Source: Oxalobacteraceae bacterium UBA7693 (GTDB lineage: Bacteria > Pseudomonadota > Gammaproteobacteria > Burkholderiales > Burkholderiaceae_D). Taken from it: a stretch of 39,847 nt of DNA. Location of the stretch: contig DLGN01000070.1 of the NCBI GenBank assembly GCA_002482715.1, positions 1 to 39,847 of the forward strand, read 5' to 3'. Made by a program: the position numbers and the translations under genes. The notes beneath the pieces are model-generated. The model was given only the letters and a program-made list of their open reading frames with translations. It did no database searches and had not been told where the DNA came from. How positions within the stretch are numbered: position 1 is the first letter of the stretch; every line of letters starts with the position of its first letter. This document shows, one piece after another, positions 1 to 8,092 of the stretch.

Positions 1-478
1 CAGTGAACGACATCGCGCTGCTGGCATTGAGTTGTGTCGCCAGCCGATTCAAGAATCCTGATTGAAAATTACGGCTAGCACCAAGCTCTTGACCCAACTC
101 AATACTGTCTTGCGTTTCAAAATGGCTGCGTGATACATCATGCGTTCCTGCAAAGGGAATAAACGCTGCTTCGCCTGCTTGAAACATCGGATAAATTGAT
201 TCGCGCAAAGCAGGATGCAATCCCCAATCCGCGTTCAATGACAAGGCGGACAAAGGATCAGTACTCGGTTTAGCGATCGCGATGTTAGGTCGAGACTCAT
301 AATAAAAACTACTATTAATCGGAACTAATAAATTGCTCGCGTCGTAAGCACCACGCAGAAACACCACTAGGAAACGCTCCTGAATCGCGGGTGCCGCCAA
401 TAACTGGGAGCTAAAGCCAGTGGCACTTAAGGTGGTAGCCGCTGCTGCAAAAGATTTTAATAGATCTCGACGGTTCAT
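1..478 (-). CDS. DUF1501 family exported protein (partial, 3' end outside window)
   Basis: Only the N-terminal 159 codons are present; the gene runs off the left edge. It begins MNRRDLLKSFAAAATTLSA, with a twin-arginine (RRDLLK) motif followed by a hydrophobic stretch and an Ala-rich cleavage region, so Tat export is likely. The next segment, FLVVFLRGAYDASNLLVPIN, is the typical opening of DUF1501 proteins, distant relatives of sulfatases and phosphatases that are usually encoded beside DUF1800 genes. It lies 71 bp downstream of the DUF1800 gene on the same strand and is probably co-transcribed with it. The biochemical function of the family is not established. The start is set by the ATG at 478 directly ahead of the Tat motif. 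Confidence 0.9.
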   Translation of the reverse strand, partial: MNRRDLLKSFAAAATTLSATGFSSQLLAAPAIQERFLVVFLRGAYDASNLLVPINSSFYYESRPNIAIAKPSTDPLSALSLNADWGLHPALRESIYPMFQAGEAAFIPFAGTHDVSRSHFETQDSIELGQELGASRNFQSGFLNRLATQLNASSAMSFT

Positions 479-549
479 CGTATTCACCTGACATTGCTAA
501 AGTAGTGTTAAAAATTCGTCCGAAGTTGAGGGCATGTTGCCCGAAAACT

Positions 550-2136
550 TTATCGACGCATCATTTCAGGCGCGGAGAGGAAAAAGGCATTCCATTCTTG
601 CGCCGAACCAGATTGACTTAATGCCTCGCGAGAAGTCACACTGAATTGATTGCTCAATCCTTTCACATAGACGTTTTGCGCCAACGCAGGGCGTGCAGCT
701 TCACGATGTTGTGCGGTGGTCTCTTCTGCATCTGCCTTAAATAAGTTCGGCGCGCCACGTGCAATCAGCCGAGCGACATCAAAACGCGCGGTCATTTGTG
801 CTGGACTAGACCAAGCCATCTCTTTCATTGAATAGCCATCGGGCGTCTGATGCCCATTTGCTTGTTGTCCCAAGGTATTGATCCAATTCAGAATGGGGCC
901 TGTATTTACGATCATCTTATCTTCATAAGCGAGACGCACCGACGAGATGACATAGTGCATAGGGTCTTTAAATTTCTTACCTAAAGAAGCCACAAATTCT
1001 GAAGATTCAAACATCGTCTTTAACACACTAGGAATATCACCTTTCGTCAGCAAAAACTGCTTTGCCATACTTTGCACAAGGGCATCAGAAGGATCGTCCG
1101 CGACAAAAAATTGCGCTAGTTTCTGACTCAGGAACTTAGCGGTGGCAGGCTGACGCATCAACAGATCTAAGACCTGATCAATCTCTGCCAGTCCCTGACC
1201 TTTAATCGACGTTCCGAGTATGGTTTTTTCACCGAAGTCGTGTCGTCTAGGATGAAACTCTGTCAAACCCAAACGCTGATAGCCCGCCAGCTGCGCCTGA
1301 TTGGGACGCGGCGTATCTGCCTTTACTTTGATTCCCAAACCAGTCAAGACGCGCGCCAGTTCTTGAACGTCGGCCAGTGTGTAGCCGCTACCAACCCCCA
1401 TCGTGTGCAATTCAAGTAGCTCACGTGCATAATTCTCGTTGATCTTATTCACCGCATTATGTTCGTTATCCAAATAACGCAACATCGCTGGATGTAGCAC
1501 GGTGGCTTTCAATAAATCACGGAAATTCCCCAGCGCGTGTGGACGAATCGCGTTTTCTTCAAAATCGGCCAACATCGCTCGCAGATTGTCTTTTCGACTG
1601 GAGATATTGAAATGATTCATCCAAAACCAATTCATTTGTTCGAGTAATTGGTTCGATGAATAGATCGAGCGTAGCAATGAACGTGAAGCTGCCTCGCGTG
1701 CGATACGCGTTAACTCCTGTTGGTAAGCCTGACGCAACGTGTCATCCGTACCCTTCATCTTGGCTGATTCTTCTCGTTGCTGATCCAGCGCCTGCATCAT
1801 TTCTACAAATGGTTTTTGTGAAATCGTCATCGCATCGATCTGTGTTTGAATTTGCGCGGGCAATTGTGCTTGTCTCGCTCGCAATTGCTGCAACAAGTAA
1901 GCATCCGGACCAAGCTCACGCAATTGCTGCTCACTCGCCTTGTTCGCTCCCCAAGTCACACGATTAGCAAAGTCATATGGATTGACTTGGGCTTGTTGAA
2001 AAAAAGCTGAAGTACTAAGTGATTGAGACTGAGATTGCGACTGAATAGACTGACTACTACAAGCAGAAAGTCCGCATAGTATGGTCAGCGCCAACAAACT
2101 CGGTAAAGGAGGGAGTACACGAGACAGATTTAACAT
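550..2136 (-). CDS. DUF1800 domain lipoprotein
   Basis: A 528-residue protein with a lipoprotein signal: a hydrophobic stretch ending in the lipobox LSAC, with Cys26 as the predicted lipidated residue. A short Ser/Gln repeat (residues 27-42) acts as a flexible tether. The body matches DUF1800: an N-terminal region with WFWMNHFNIS, the segment NENYARELLELHTMGV, and a C-terminal block with AWSSPAQMTARFDVA. The length is normal for the family. DUF1800 and DUF1501 genes commonly form a pair, as here with the DUF1501 gene 71 bp downstream. Their function is unknown; exported polymer- or surface-related roles have been guessed, but nothing in this sequence decides it. The ribosome site is weak (GAAAGTG). 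Confidence 0.92.
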   Translation of the reverse strand: MLNLSRVLPPLPSLLALTILCGLSACSSQSIQSQSQSQSLSTSAFFQQAQVNPYDFANRVTWGANKASEQQLRELGPDAYLLQQLRARQAQLPAQIQTQIDAMTISQKPFVEMMQALDQQREESAKMKGTDDTLRQAYQQELTRIAREAASRSLLRSIYSSNQLLEQMNWFWMNHFNISSRKDNLRAMLADFEENAIRPHALGNFRDLLKATVLHPAMLRYLDNEHNAVNKINENYARELLELHTMGVGSGYTLADVQELARVLTGLGIKVKADTPRPNQAQLAGYQRLGLTEFHPRRHDFGEKTILGTSIKGQGLAEIDQVLDLLMRQPATAKFLSQKLAQFFVADDPSDALVQSMAKQFLLTKGDIPSVLKTMFESSEFVASLGKKFKDPMHYVISSVRLAYEDKMIVNTGPILNWINTLGQQANGHQTPDGYSMKEMAWSSPAQMTARFDVARLIARGAPNLFKADAEETTAQHREAARPALAQNVYVKGLSNQFSVTSREALSQSGSAQEWNAFFLSAPEMMRR

Positions 2137-2304
2137 AAAGCACTTTCAATTTTGAGCAGAGTGTAACTATGACAAAATGCGAAGTGTTCAGAATAAATCT
2201 TACAACGCTAATATGCACGGGGTATTTAGTAACTTTCCGATCAAGCTCGTAAGAACTTGTAACAGACTCTCACCTCGCACCAAAAACAAACAAGGAAAAA
2301 ACAG

Positions 2305-2339
2305 AAAAAATAGCGATAACGCAAGCTATCGCTATTTTT
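2305..2339 (-). terminator. Rho-independent terminator, probably bidirectional
   Basis: A perfect inverted repeat, TAGCGATA (2311-2318) and TATCGCTA (2327-2334), is flanked by A-rich and T-rich tracts that extend the stem. It lies 20 bp past the stop of the head-GIN lipoprotein gene. Read on the minus strand, the hairpin is followed by a T-rich run. It also protects the DUF1800 promoter region from read-through. Confidence 0.88.
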
Positions 2340-2358
2340 CACAGAATGAACTTACAAA

Positions 2359-3219
2359 TTAATTCACAAAATTCACGCGGCGACCATTCACATTGCGTTG
2401 CGCTGGATTGCCATACACAGTAACGCTACCAGAACCATTACTTTGCGCATTCACGTTCTGCGATACTGCAGCATGCACAGATCCAGAACCGAAGCTGCTG
2501 AGATCGGCACTCAAACTCTTCACTGAAGACAATTGTGCTGAACCTGAACCGTGCGTGTTGGCGACCAGATTGCGTACATTGCCACTCGCGTTGACCGAGC
2601 CAGAGCCATTGACTGACACATTTAACTCGTTGCCGTTAACCGCACCAAGGCTTAAAGAACCAGAACCTTGTACATTCACTTTCGCATCGGTGCTGATCAG
2701 ACCTAATGCATTGATACTGCCTGAACCGCTATTCGTAATATCAAGACGCGTGACACGGCCATCTAGGTTAACACTACGTGAGCCGTAGTTTTTCACCGCA
2801 AGACTACCACCGTTTAAACCACTAATCATCATACGACCAGAACCATTCGATGTGACTTCTGTCAAGGCTGGTACCGTGTAGACAACGCGAATTGGATTGC
2901 TACTATTGAATTTTTCATCGATCCAAATTTTTTGGGTATCGCCATTGACTTGTGTTTGCACCAAACTCAGTAAATTACTATCACCACTAATTTCTAGTCC
3001 AGCAGCACTACCAACGCGCACTTCCACTTGCATAGGGCCACTGACGTTTAAAGCAGATACGCCATTCACCTGACGCTTATCTAATTGCAAATCGCCATTG
3101 CCTTTAATGGCATTGCTACTCCAAGAAGATTCAAAACGGGCATCATTGCCATCCGGCGCGATAATAATGGCACAACCTGAAAAAGCAAGAATAGAACATA
3201 GGGCAAAAATAGTACGCAT
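2359..3219 (-). CDS. Head GIN domain (DUF2807) lipoprotein
   Basis: A 286-residue exported protein. Residues 1-16 form a lipoprotein signal with lipobox FSGC (Cys16). The rest is a putative auto-transporter-like head GIN / DUF2807 beta-helical domain, recognisable by regularly spaced G-S-G-S turns (for example NGSGRM, NSGSGSINA, QGSGSLSL, NGSGSVNA, HGSGSAQL, FGSGSVHA, NGSGSVTV), each about 20 residues apart, as expected for rungs of a solenoid. The family is common in Bacteroidetes and Proteobacteria and has no assigned catalytic role; an envelope or adhesion role is a guess. A good ribosome site (TTGGAAG) sits 8-9 bases before the ATG. It is a single-gene unit ended by the terminator at 2305-2339. 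Confidence 0.9.
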   Translation of the reverse strand: MRTIFALCSILAFSGCAIIIAPDGNDARFESSWSSNAIKGNGDLQLDKRQVNGVSALNVSGPMQVEVRVGSAAGLEISGDSNLLSLVQTQVNGDTQKIWIDEKFNSSNPIRVVYTVPALTEVTSNGSGRMMISGLNGGSLAVKNYGSRSVNLDGRVTRLDITNSGSGSINALGLISTDAKVNVQGSGSLSLGAVNGNELNVSVNGSGSVNASGNVRNLVANTHGSGSAQLSSVKSLSADLSSFGSGSVHAAVSQNVNAQSNGSGSVTVYGNPAQRNVNGRRVNFVN

Positions 3220-3560
3220 AGTGAGCTTCCAAATTAAGTTAATCGAGTGCCGAGCTTGCCATCACTTAATGTGACGGCTTCAGCCACGGACGCACTGTAT
3301 CTCAATGCTAATGCGGTCTCGAGCACCAAGCGATGAACTGTCAAGAGCATGGTCTGAACAGCAGAAATCGCGGATTGAACTAAGAAGGTATTGCGGTTAT
3401 CCACAATAGACGCTGTTTCTCTGACTATCGATAATACTTGCAAGGATCGCTCAGCCGTTCATCAACTGTGTCGCTGTCTATCCTCAATTCACCAAGCGAA
3501 CGACCTTATTTGTGCGCATTTTGCTTGATGAAATCTATCTATAATTATCAGGGGACAAAC
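3220..3560. other. Divergent intergenic region between head-GIN gene and dctA
   Basis: 341 bp between two divergent genes, so it must hold both promoters. A TATAAT sequence at 3540-3545 lies only 16 bp before the dctA start, with no well-spaced -35 element; TTGCTT at 3521-3526 is only 13 bp away. It could be a weak or activator-dependent -10 giving a very short leader, but the call is uncertain. A minus-strand open frame at 3234-3443 needs a TTG start and has no ribosome site. No other structure was recognised. Confidence 0.4.
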
Positions 3561-4880
3561 ATGAAACGCCTTACTGGACATTTGTATTTCTGGGTTCTGG
3601 TTGCCATATTCTGTGGCGGCTTATTCGGATTTCTCGACGCGACAAACGCAGTCAAATTAAAACCGCTTGGCGATGGCTTTATCGCCTTAGTAAAAATGCT
3701 GATCAGCCCGATTATCTTCTGCACCGTGGTGCTTGGCATTGCAGGCGCTGGGGATATGAAAAAGGTGGGGCGTGTTGGTGGCAAAGCATTGATTTATTTT
3801 GAAGTAGTTTCAACACTGGCATTAGGAATTGGCCTAGTCGTCGTGAATATTTTAAAACCTGGTGCTGGCTTCAATGTCGACCCAGCGACCTTAGACGGCA
3901 AGGCCGTGGCTAGCTATGCGAAGGCCGCACATGATCAAAGCACGGTTGATTTCTTACTCCACATTATCCCAAAAACCTTCACCGACGCTTTCACTGGCTC
4001 TGGTGATTTATTGCAAGTTTTGCTAGTCGCGGTTTTATTCGGTTATGCCATGATGCGCATGGGTAAAACCGGACAAGCAGTGCATATGTTTATCGAAGAA
4101 GCTTCGCATATTTTCTTCGGCATGATGAACGTGATCATGAAACTGGCACCTATCGGTGCTGGCGCAGCAATGGCGTTCACCATCGGCAAATACGGCCTAG
4201 CATCTTTAAAACCATTGGCTGCGTTAATGGGCAGCTTCTATCTGACTTGTACTTTATTTGTCGTTGTCGTTTTAGGTTTAATTGCGAAGTTTGTCGGCTT
4301 TAGTATTTTCCGCTTTATCGCTTATATCAAAGAAGAATTGTTGACGGTGCTTGGTACCTCATCTTCCGAATCAGCCTTAGTACCATTGATGAGCAAATTA
4401 GAAAAAATGGGTTGCTCAAAATCCGTTGTCGGTTTGGTCGTGCCTTCTGGTTATTCTTTCAATCTCGATGGTACCAATATCTACATGACGATGGCCGCAA
4501 TCTTTGTGGCACAGGCTTTAAATATTGAGTTGACCTTAACCCAAGAATTGACCATGTTAGCCGTCGCTATGCTCACTTCCAAGGGCGCGTCCGGTGTGAC
4601 TGGCGCAGGCTTCATCACCTTAGCAGCGACACTGGCGGTGATCCCAACAATTCCTGTCGCAGGTTTAGCACTCATTCTCGGTATCGACCGTTTCATGTCC
4701 GAAGCACGTGCCTTGACTAATTTCATTGGCAACGGCGTCGCAACAATCGTGGTATCACACTGGGAAGGTGAGTTGAAACATGATGTGATGCACAGAGAAT
4801 TGGGTAAACCAGCAACTGCACCGGCATCAGTACCAAGTGCAACACCGACTACAGTGCCAGCAGATCAAGTGTCTGTATAA
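3561..4880 (+). CDS. dctA: C4-dicarboxylate transport protein DctA
   Basis: A 439-residue cation-coupled symporter for succinate, fumarate and malate in the inner membrane, of the DAACS / glutamate-aspartate transporter-like family. Recognisable elements are the N-terminal MKRLTGHLYFWVLVAI, the serine-rich hairpin TSSSESALVPLM, the substrate/ion motif GYSFNLDGTNIYMT, and the second hairpin segment SKGASGVTGAGF. The length fits DctA (about 430-445). The start was placed at the ATG at 3561 because it follows a strong AGGGGA ribosome site and matches family N-termini; the open frame extends upstream but without support. The C-terminal tail after residue about 415 is rich in Ala, Pro and Thr and is variable in the family. 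No dctBD-type sensor pair is adjacent. Confidence 0.96.
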   Translation: MKRLTGHLYFWVLVAIFCGGLFGFLDATNAVKLKPLGDGFIALVKMLISPIIFCTVVLGIAGAGDMKKVGRVGGKALIYFEVVSTLALGIGLVVVNILKPGAGFNVDPATLDGKAVASYAKAAHDQSTVDFLLHIIPKTFTDAFTGSGDLLQVLLVAVLFGYAMMRMGKTGQAVHMFIEEASHIFFGMMNVIMKLAPIGAGAAMAFTIGKYGLASLKPLAALMGSFYLTCTLFVVVVLGLIAKFVGFSIFRFIAYIKEELLTVLGTSSSESALVPLMSKLEKMGCSKSVVGLVVPSGYSFNLDGTNIYMTMAAIFVAQALNIELTLTQELTMLAVAMLTSKGASGVTGAGFITLAATLAVIPTIPVAGLALILGIDRFMSEARALTNFIGNGVATIVVSHWEGELKHDVMHRELGKPATAPASVPSATPTTVPADQVSV

Positions 4881-4897
4881 ATTTCCCCATCCAACCT

Positions 4898-4940
4898 CAC
4901 ATCAATCAGGCATAGATAATTCTCTTGCATGATTGATGTG
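4898..4940. terminator. Possible stem-loop terminator after dctA
   Basis: A perfect 11-bp inverted repeat, CACATCAATCA (4898-4908) and TGATTGATGTG (4930-4940), with a 21-base loop, lies 18 bp past the dctA stop. There is no immediate T-tract; a TTTTTT run follows about 14 bp later. It may be an imperfect terminator or an mRNA-stabilising 3' hairpin. Confidence 0.5.
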
Positions 4941-5091
4941 TGATATCTCGGAATTTTTTCTAATCCTGATCAAGGTCTTGAGCAGAAATCATGTTGTTAA
5001 AAACTCGCTAAATTGATCAGTGCGTAACAAGCAGGTTTGCAAGCACAACTAAATAGATCAGAATGCATGAACCTACTTCTTTGGAGTTGTC

Positions 5092-7401
5092 ATGCATTTT
5101 TTCTTTCCCGCAAATGCCAAGCATCGCTGGATTGCAATCGCACTCTTACTGTCCCTGCTATTGCTGATCACTTTTTCCTTATACCAAATACAACCTAAGC
5201 TGAAGCCAGAAACGACAAACTCTCCAACAGAATTCTCACTTCCGGCAGCACAATCTCAGTTGCAAAAAATCACCCAAGACAAACACCCTATCGGCAGCGT
5301 AGGACATGCCAAAGTGCGTGAGTATCTGCTTGCAGAACTCAGAGCAATCGGCTTAGAGCCTCAAGTACACAGCACTTTTGCGAGTTTTGAAAAAGGTACT
5401 GCTAGCGGGCAGGTCAACAATATCGTTGTACGATTAGCGGGTCGTAACAGCAGCCAAAATCAGAATAAAAAAGCCTTACTCTTGATGGCGCATTACGACG
5501 CAGTGCCGAACAGCTTTGGCGCAGCGGACGATGGCGTTTCGGTGATTGCGATACTGCAAACCTTGCGAGCTCTGAAAGCGCAAACGCCACTGGCGAATGA
5601 TCTCATTTGCTTATTGAGCGATGGTGAAGAAGTTGGCTTATTGGGAGCATCAGGATTTGCTCAATTGCATCCGTGGATGAAAGATGTCGGCATGTTGCTC
5701 AACTTTGATAATCGCGGTAACGCTGGACCGATCATGATGTTCGAGCCATCAGCTGGCAATCGCAACTTAATCACGGGTTTAGCAACCGCCGTACCGAATG
5801 TCGTCAGTAACTCTCTGATGTATGAGGTCTATAAGGCATTACCGAATGACACCGACTTCACCGTATTTCGCAAACAGGGCATACCTGGACTCAATTTTGC
5901 GATGATACAAAATATCTCTAGCTATCACACTCGATATGACCGTGCCGACCTAATTAACCCAGCATCACAACAGCAACAGGGACAGATGATGTTGCAACTG
6001 GTGCGACACTTTGGTGAACAAGATTTAAGTTTGTTCCATTCTCAGCCCAAAGTAGAAGATAGCGTGTATTTTAGTTTTCCCTTAATCGACTTAGTTCATT
6101 ATCCCGCAGCGTATGCTTTGCCAATCGCCTTGTTGATTACAGGTTTAGCCATCGTGACTTTTTGGCTAACAAGGAAAACCAAGCAACTACGTGTCTTACC
6201 AACTGCAGCTGGTGCGCTGAGCTTTATCGTGACAGTTGTTGCCATAGGATTTTTATCGCAACAAGCATGGAATCTAGTCTTTAAGCTTTATCCAGCTTAC
6301 TTAGAAATGCATGATCAAGATACTGGGCATTTTTACTTATTGGGAATTCTGATTATCAGCGCGTTGGCCTTCGGTCTAGTTCAAAAATTACTAATGCGTT
6401 GGATCAAGATGAGGGAATTGGCATTTGGCACAGCTTTGGTGTGGACTGGTATTTTACTATTCGTCAGCGTCCGATTCCCTGGCGCTAGCTTTTTGTTCGC
6501 GTGGCCTTTGCTATTTGTGCTGCTGTCTTACTTATATTTGACGGTGAAAAACGTATCTGAAGAATCCTCCGCTTATGCTTGGATTTTGCTCGCTGGCGCC
6601 GTGTTTCCCATTGTTTTGTATTCTCCACTAATTTTGCTATTCAACATTGCCTTGGGTTTTCATTCCCTCGGTGTGCCAGTCATTCTATTTACAATTCTGT
6701 TGGGATTACTCACCCCCTTGTTGACCTGGATCTTGCAGGAAATACGCGCCCGCGTCTTTTTACTCATCGGTGTTGTAGCAATGAGCTTGGGCGCGTTCGC
6801 CACAGCGAGTTTTCATGAGGCGCATCCGATCCCGACCCAATTGAGCTATGTCGCGATGCCGCAGCAGAATCAATATCTCTGGCTCGCCCCCCAGCGCACT
6901 TTAGATCGCCAAACATTAACGATGTTTGGCACAGAAGCAGTGCAACAGAGTCTACCAAGCTTGTTCGGTAAAGAGCATCCGCGCAGTATTTGGAAGTACT
7001 GGACGACCAAGGCCGCAGATGCGGGAATCGCAGCGCCAGTCATCGTCATCCAGTCAGATCAAATCATTGGGGATCGACGTGAAGTCGTGGCACATATTCG
7101 CAGCCCAGATAAAGCCAGTAACGTTAGAATTCAAATCGAAGGAACTAGCGTTTTGTCTGCCAGCATACAAGATCAAGTGCTAACGACGGTTGCCAAAGAA
7201 AAATGGATGACCACAGTTCATGCGATGCCGCAAGAGGGCGTCATATTGCGCTTTCAGATTGCGAAAGATCAAACCGCTAAAAATGTCACCATTCGAGTCA
7301 CCGATACTTTCTATGTTTTGCCCAGCAGTGTTCGCAATCTGCCCGTGCCGATAGGTGTCGATTTCGTGGCGCAAACGATTACGGCGTTGGATATCCCCTA
7401 A
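5092..7401 (+). CDS. Membrane-anchored M28 family zinc peptidase
   Basis: A 769-residue protein. An N-terminal membrane anchor (residues 13-32) is followed by an M28 aminopeptidase-like domain (about 50-300). Metal-site residues are visible: H134 and D136 in AHYDAVP, D146/D147 in GAADDG, E179/E180 in SDGEEVGLLGASG, D206 in NFDNRGN and H279 in SSYHTRYD. About eight hydrophobic segments follow (about 335-580), then a C-terminal soluble region (about 590-769). This layout resembles the eukaryotic ERMP1/FXNA type and its bacterial relatives: a periplasmic exopeptidase head on a polytopic membrane body. The physiological substrate is unknown. The ATG at 5092 has a GGAG site 6-10 bases upstream. 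It stands alone between dctA and a convergent phosphatase gene. Confidence 0.9.
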   Translation: MHFFFPANAKHRWIAIALLLSLLLLITFSLYQIQPKLKPETTNSPTEFSLPAAQSQLQKITQDKHPIGSVGHAKVREYLLAELRAIGLEPQVHSTFASFEKGTASGQVNNIVVRLAGRNSSQNQNKKALLLMAHYDAVPNSFGAADDGVSVIAILQTLRALKAQTPLANDLICLLSDGEEVGLLGASGFAQLHPWMKDVGMLLNFDNRGNAGPIMMFEPSAGNRNLITGLATAVPNVVSNSLMYEVYKALPNDTDFTVFRKQGIPGLNFAMIQNISSYHTRYDRADLINPASQQQQGQMMLQLVRHFGEQDLSLFHSQPKVEDSVYFSFPLIDLVHYPAAYALPIALLITGLAIVTFWLTRKTKQLRVLPTAAGALSFIVTVVAIGFLSQQAWNLVFKLYPAYLEMHDQDTGHFYLLGILIISALAFGLVQKLLMRWIKMRELAFGTALVWTGILLFVSVRFPGASFLFAWPLLFVLLSYLYLTVKNVSEESSAYAWILLAGAVFPIVLYSPLILLFNIALGFHSLGVPVILFTILLGLLTPLLTWILQEIRARVFLLIGVVAMSLGAFATASFHEAHPIPTQLSYVAMPQQNQYLWLAPQRTLDRQTLTMFGTEAVQQSLPSLFGKEHPRSIWKYWTTKAADAGIAAPVIVIQSDQIIGDRREVVAHIRSPDKASNVRIQIEGTSVLSASIQDQVLTTVAKEKWMTTVHAMPQEGVILRFQIAKDQTAKNVTIRVTDTFYVLPSSVRNLPVPIGVDFVAQTITALDIP

Positions 7402-7409
7402 TCAAGGCT

Positions 7410-7451
7410 TGGGCTTCGCTTTGCGATATTTTGTAATTTGCGCGAAGCCCA
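7410..7451. terminator. Convergent-gene hairpin, likely bidirectional terminator
   Basis: A perfect 10-bp inverted repeat, TGGGCTTCGC (7410-7419) and GCGAAGCCCA (7442-7451), lies in the 61 bp between the convergent M28 and phosphatase genes. The loop is AT-rich. No good T-tract follows on either side, so termination strength is uncertain. Confidence 0.55.
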
Positions 7452-7462
7452 CGTTATCGCAT

Positions 7463-7945
7463 TCAGATCTCCTGCAACGATGCCAACAGTCCGTCAGAGG
7501 CATCTTCAATGTAATCCAACACCGTATCAAAACCACGCCCACCACCATAATAAGGATCAGGTACCACATCAGAGGGACTATGCGTGGCATAGGACATCAT
7601 TAACTTCAATTTATGTTGATGCTCAGCTGGACATTGATTTTGTAAGTTACGCAAATTATCTTTGTCCATTGCAATGATCAAATCAAATTGCTGGAAATCT
7701 TCATCATGCACTTGGCGCGCCCGTTGTGACGATAAATCATAGCCTCGCTTTAAAGCGAATTCTAGCGACCGTGAATCAGGTCGCTCACCAACGTGATAAG
7801 CGTGGGTACCGGCAGAATCAATCATTACGCGGTCAAGCAAATTGGCTGCCGCCACCTTGCCGCGAAACACCCCTTCAGCAGTTGGGGAGCGACAAATATT
7901 GCCCATGCAAACAAATAAAATCGAGGTGGTTTTTTGCTTATTCAT
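7463..7945 (-). CDS. Low-molecular-weight protein-tyrosine phosphatase
   Basis: A 160-residue cytoplasmic phosphatase of the arsenate reductase-like LMW-PTP fold. The P-loop is VCMGNICRSPTAEG: catalytic Cys13, Arg19 and Ser20. The general acid Asp130 lies in the conserved VPDPYYGG segment. The length is exactly that of the family. The start was set at 7945 (MNKQK) because GGAG lies 7-10 bases upstream; the open frame continues upstream, but the extra 28 residues do not belong to the family. Capsule-type PTPs are usually next to a wzc-like kinase and polysaccharide genes, which are absent here, so the substrate is unassigned. It is divergent from the TPR-methyltransferase gene with about 147 bp between starts. 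Confidence 0.95.
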   Translation of the reverse strand: MNKQKTTSILFVCMGNICRSPTAEGVFRGKVAAANLLDRVMIDSAGTHAYHVGERPDSRSLEFALKRGYDLSSQRARQVHDEDFQQFDLIIAMDKDNLRNLQNQCPAEHQHKLKLMMSYATHSPSDVVPDPYYGGGRGFDTVLDYIEDASDGLLASLQEI

Positions 7946-8092
7946 GTTTTGTGCTCCATCGTATAGACACAGAATTATAACCAGAGACACGAATAGCTTG
8001 CTGCCCCAATTCCCAATAGAGCATGGCACTGACCAATCGCTTATGTTCTAATAGCTATATCGCTTCATTGCTCAATCATTTTCCTTACTCGC

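Noticed and set aside
2177..2362. Plus-strand 61-residue open frame
   Set aside because: It contains the intrinsic terminator of the head-GIN gene inside it and shows no coding signature.
3234..3443. Minus-strand 69-residue open frame upstream of the head-GIN gene
   Set aside because: It needs a TTG start, has no ribosome site, no recognisable domain or signal, and occupies the divergent promoter region of dctA.
3438..3560. N-terminal extension of dctA to 3438
   Set aside because: The added residues do not match DctA N-termini, whereas the ATG at 3561 has a strong ribosome site and the family start MKRLTGHLYFW.
7463..7945. Part of a capsule or exopolysaccharide locus (tyrosine phosphatase)
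   Set aside because: No Wzc-like kinase, Wza exporter or glycosyltransferase genes are nearby; the phosphatase stands alone.
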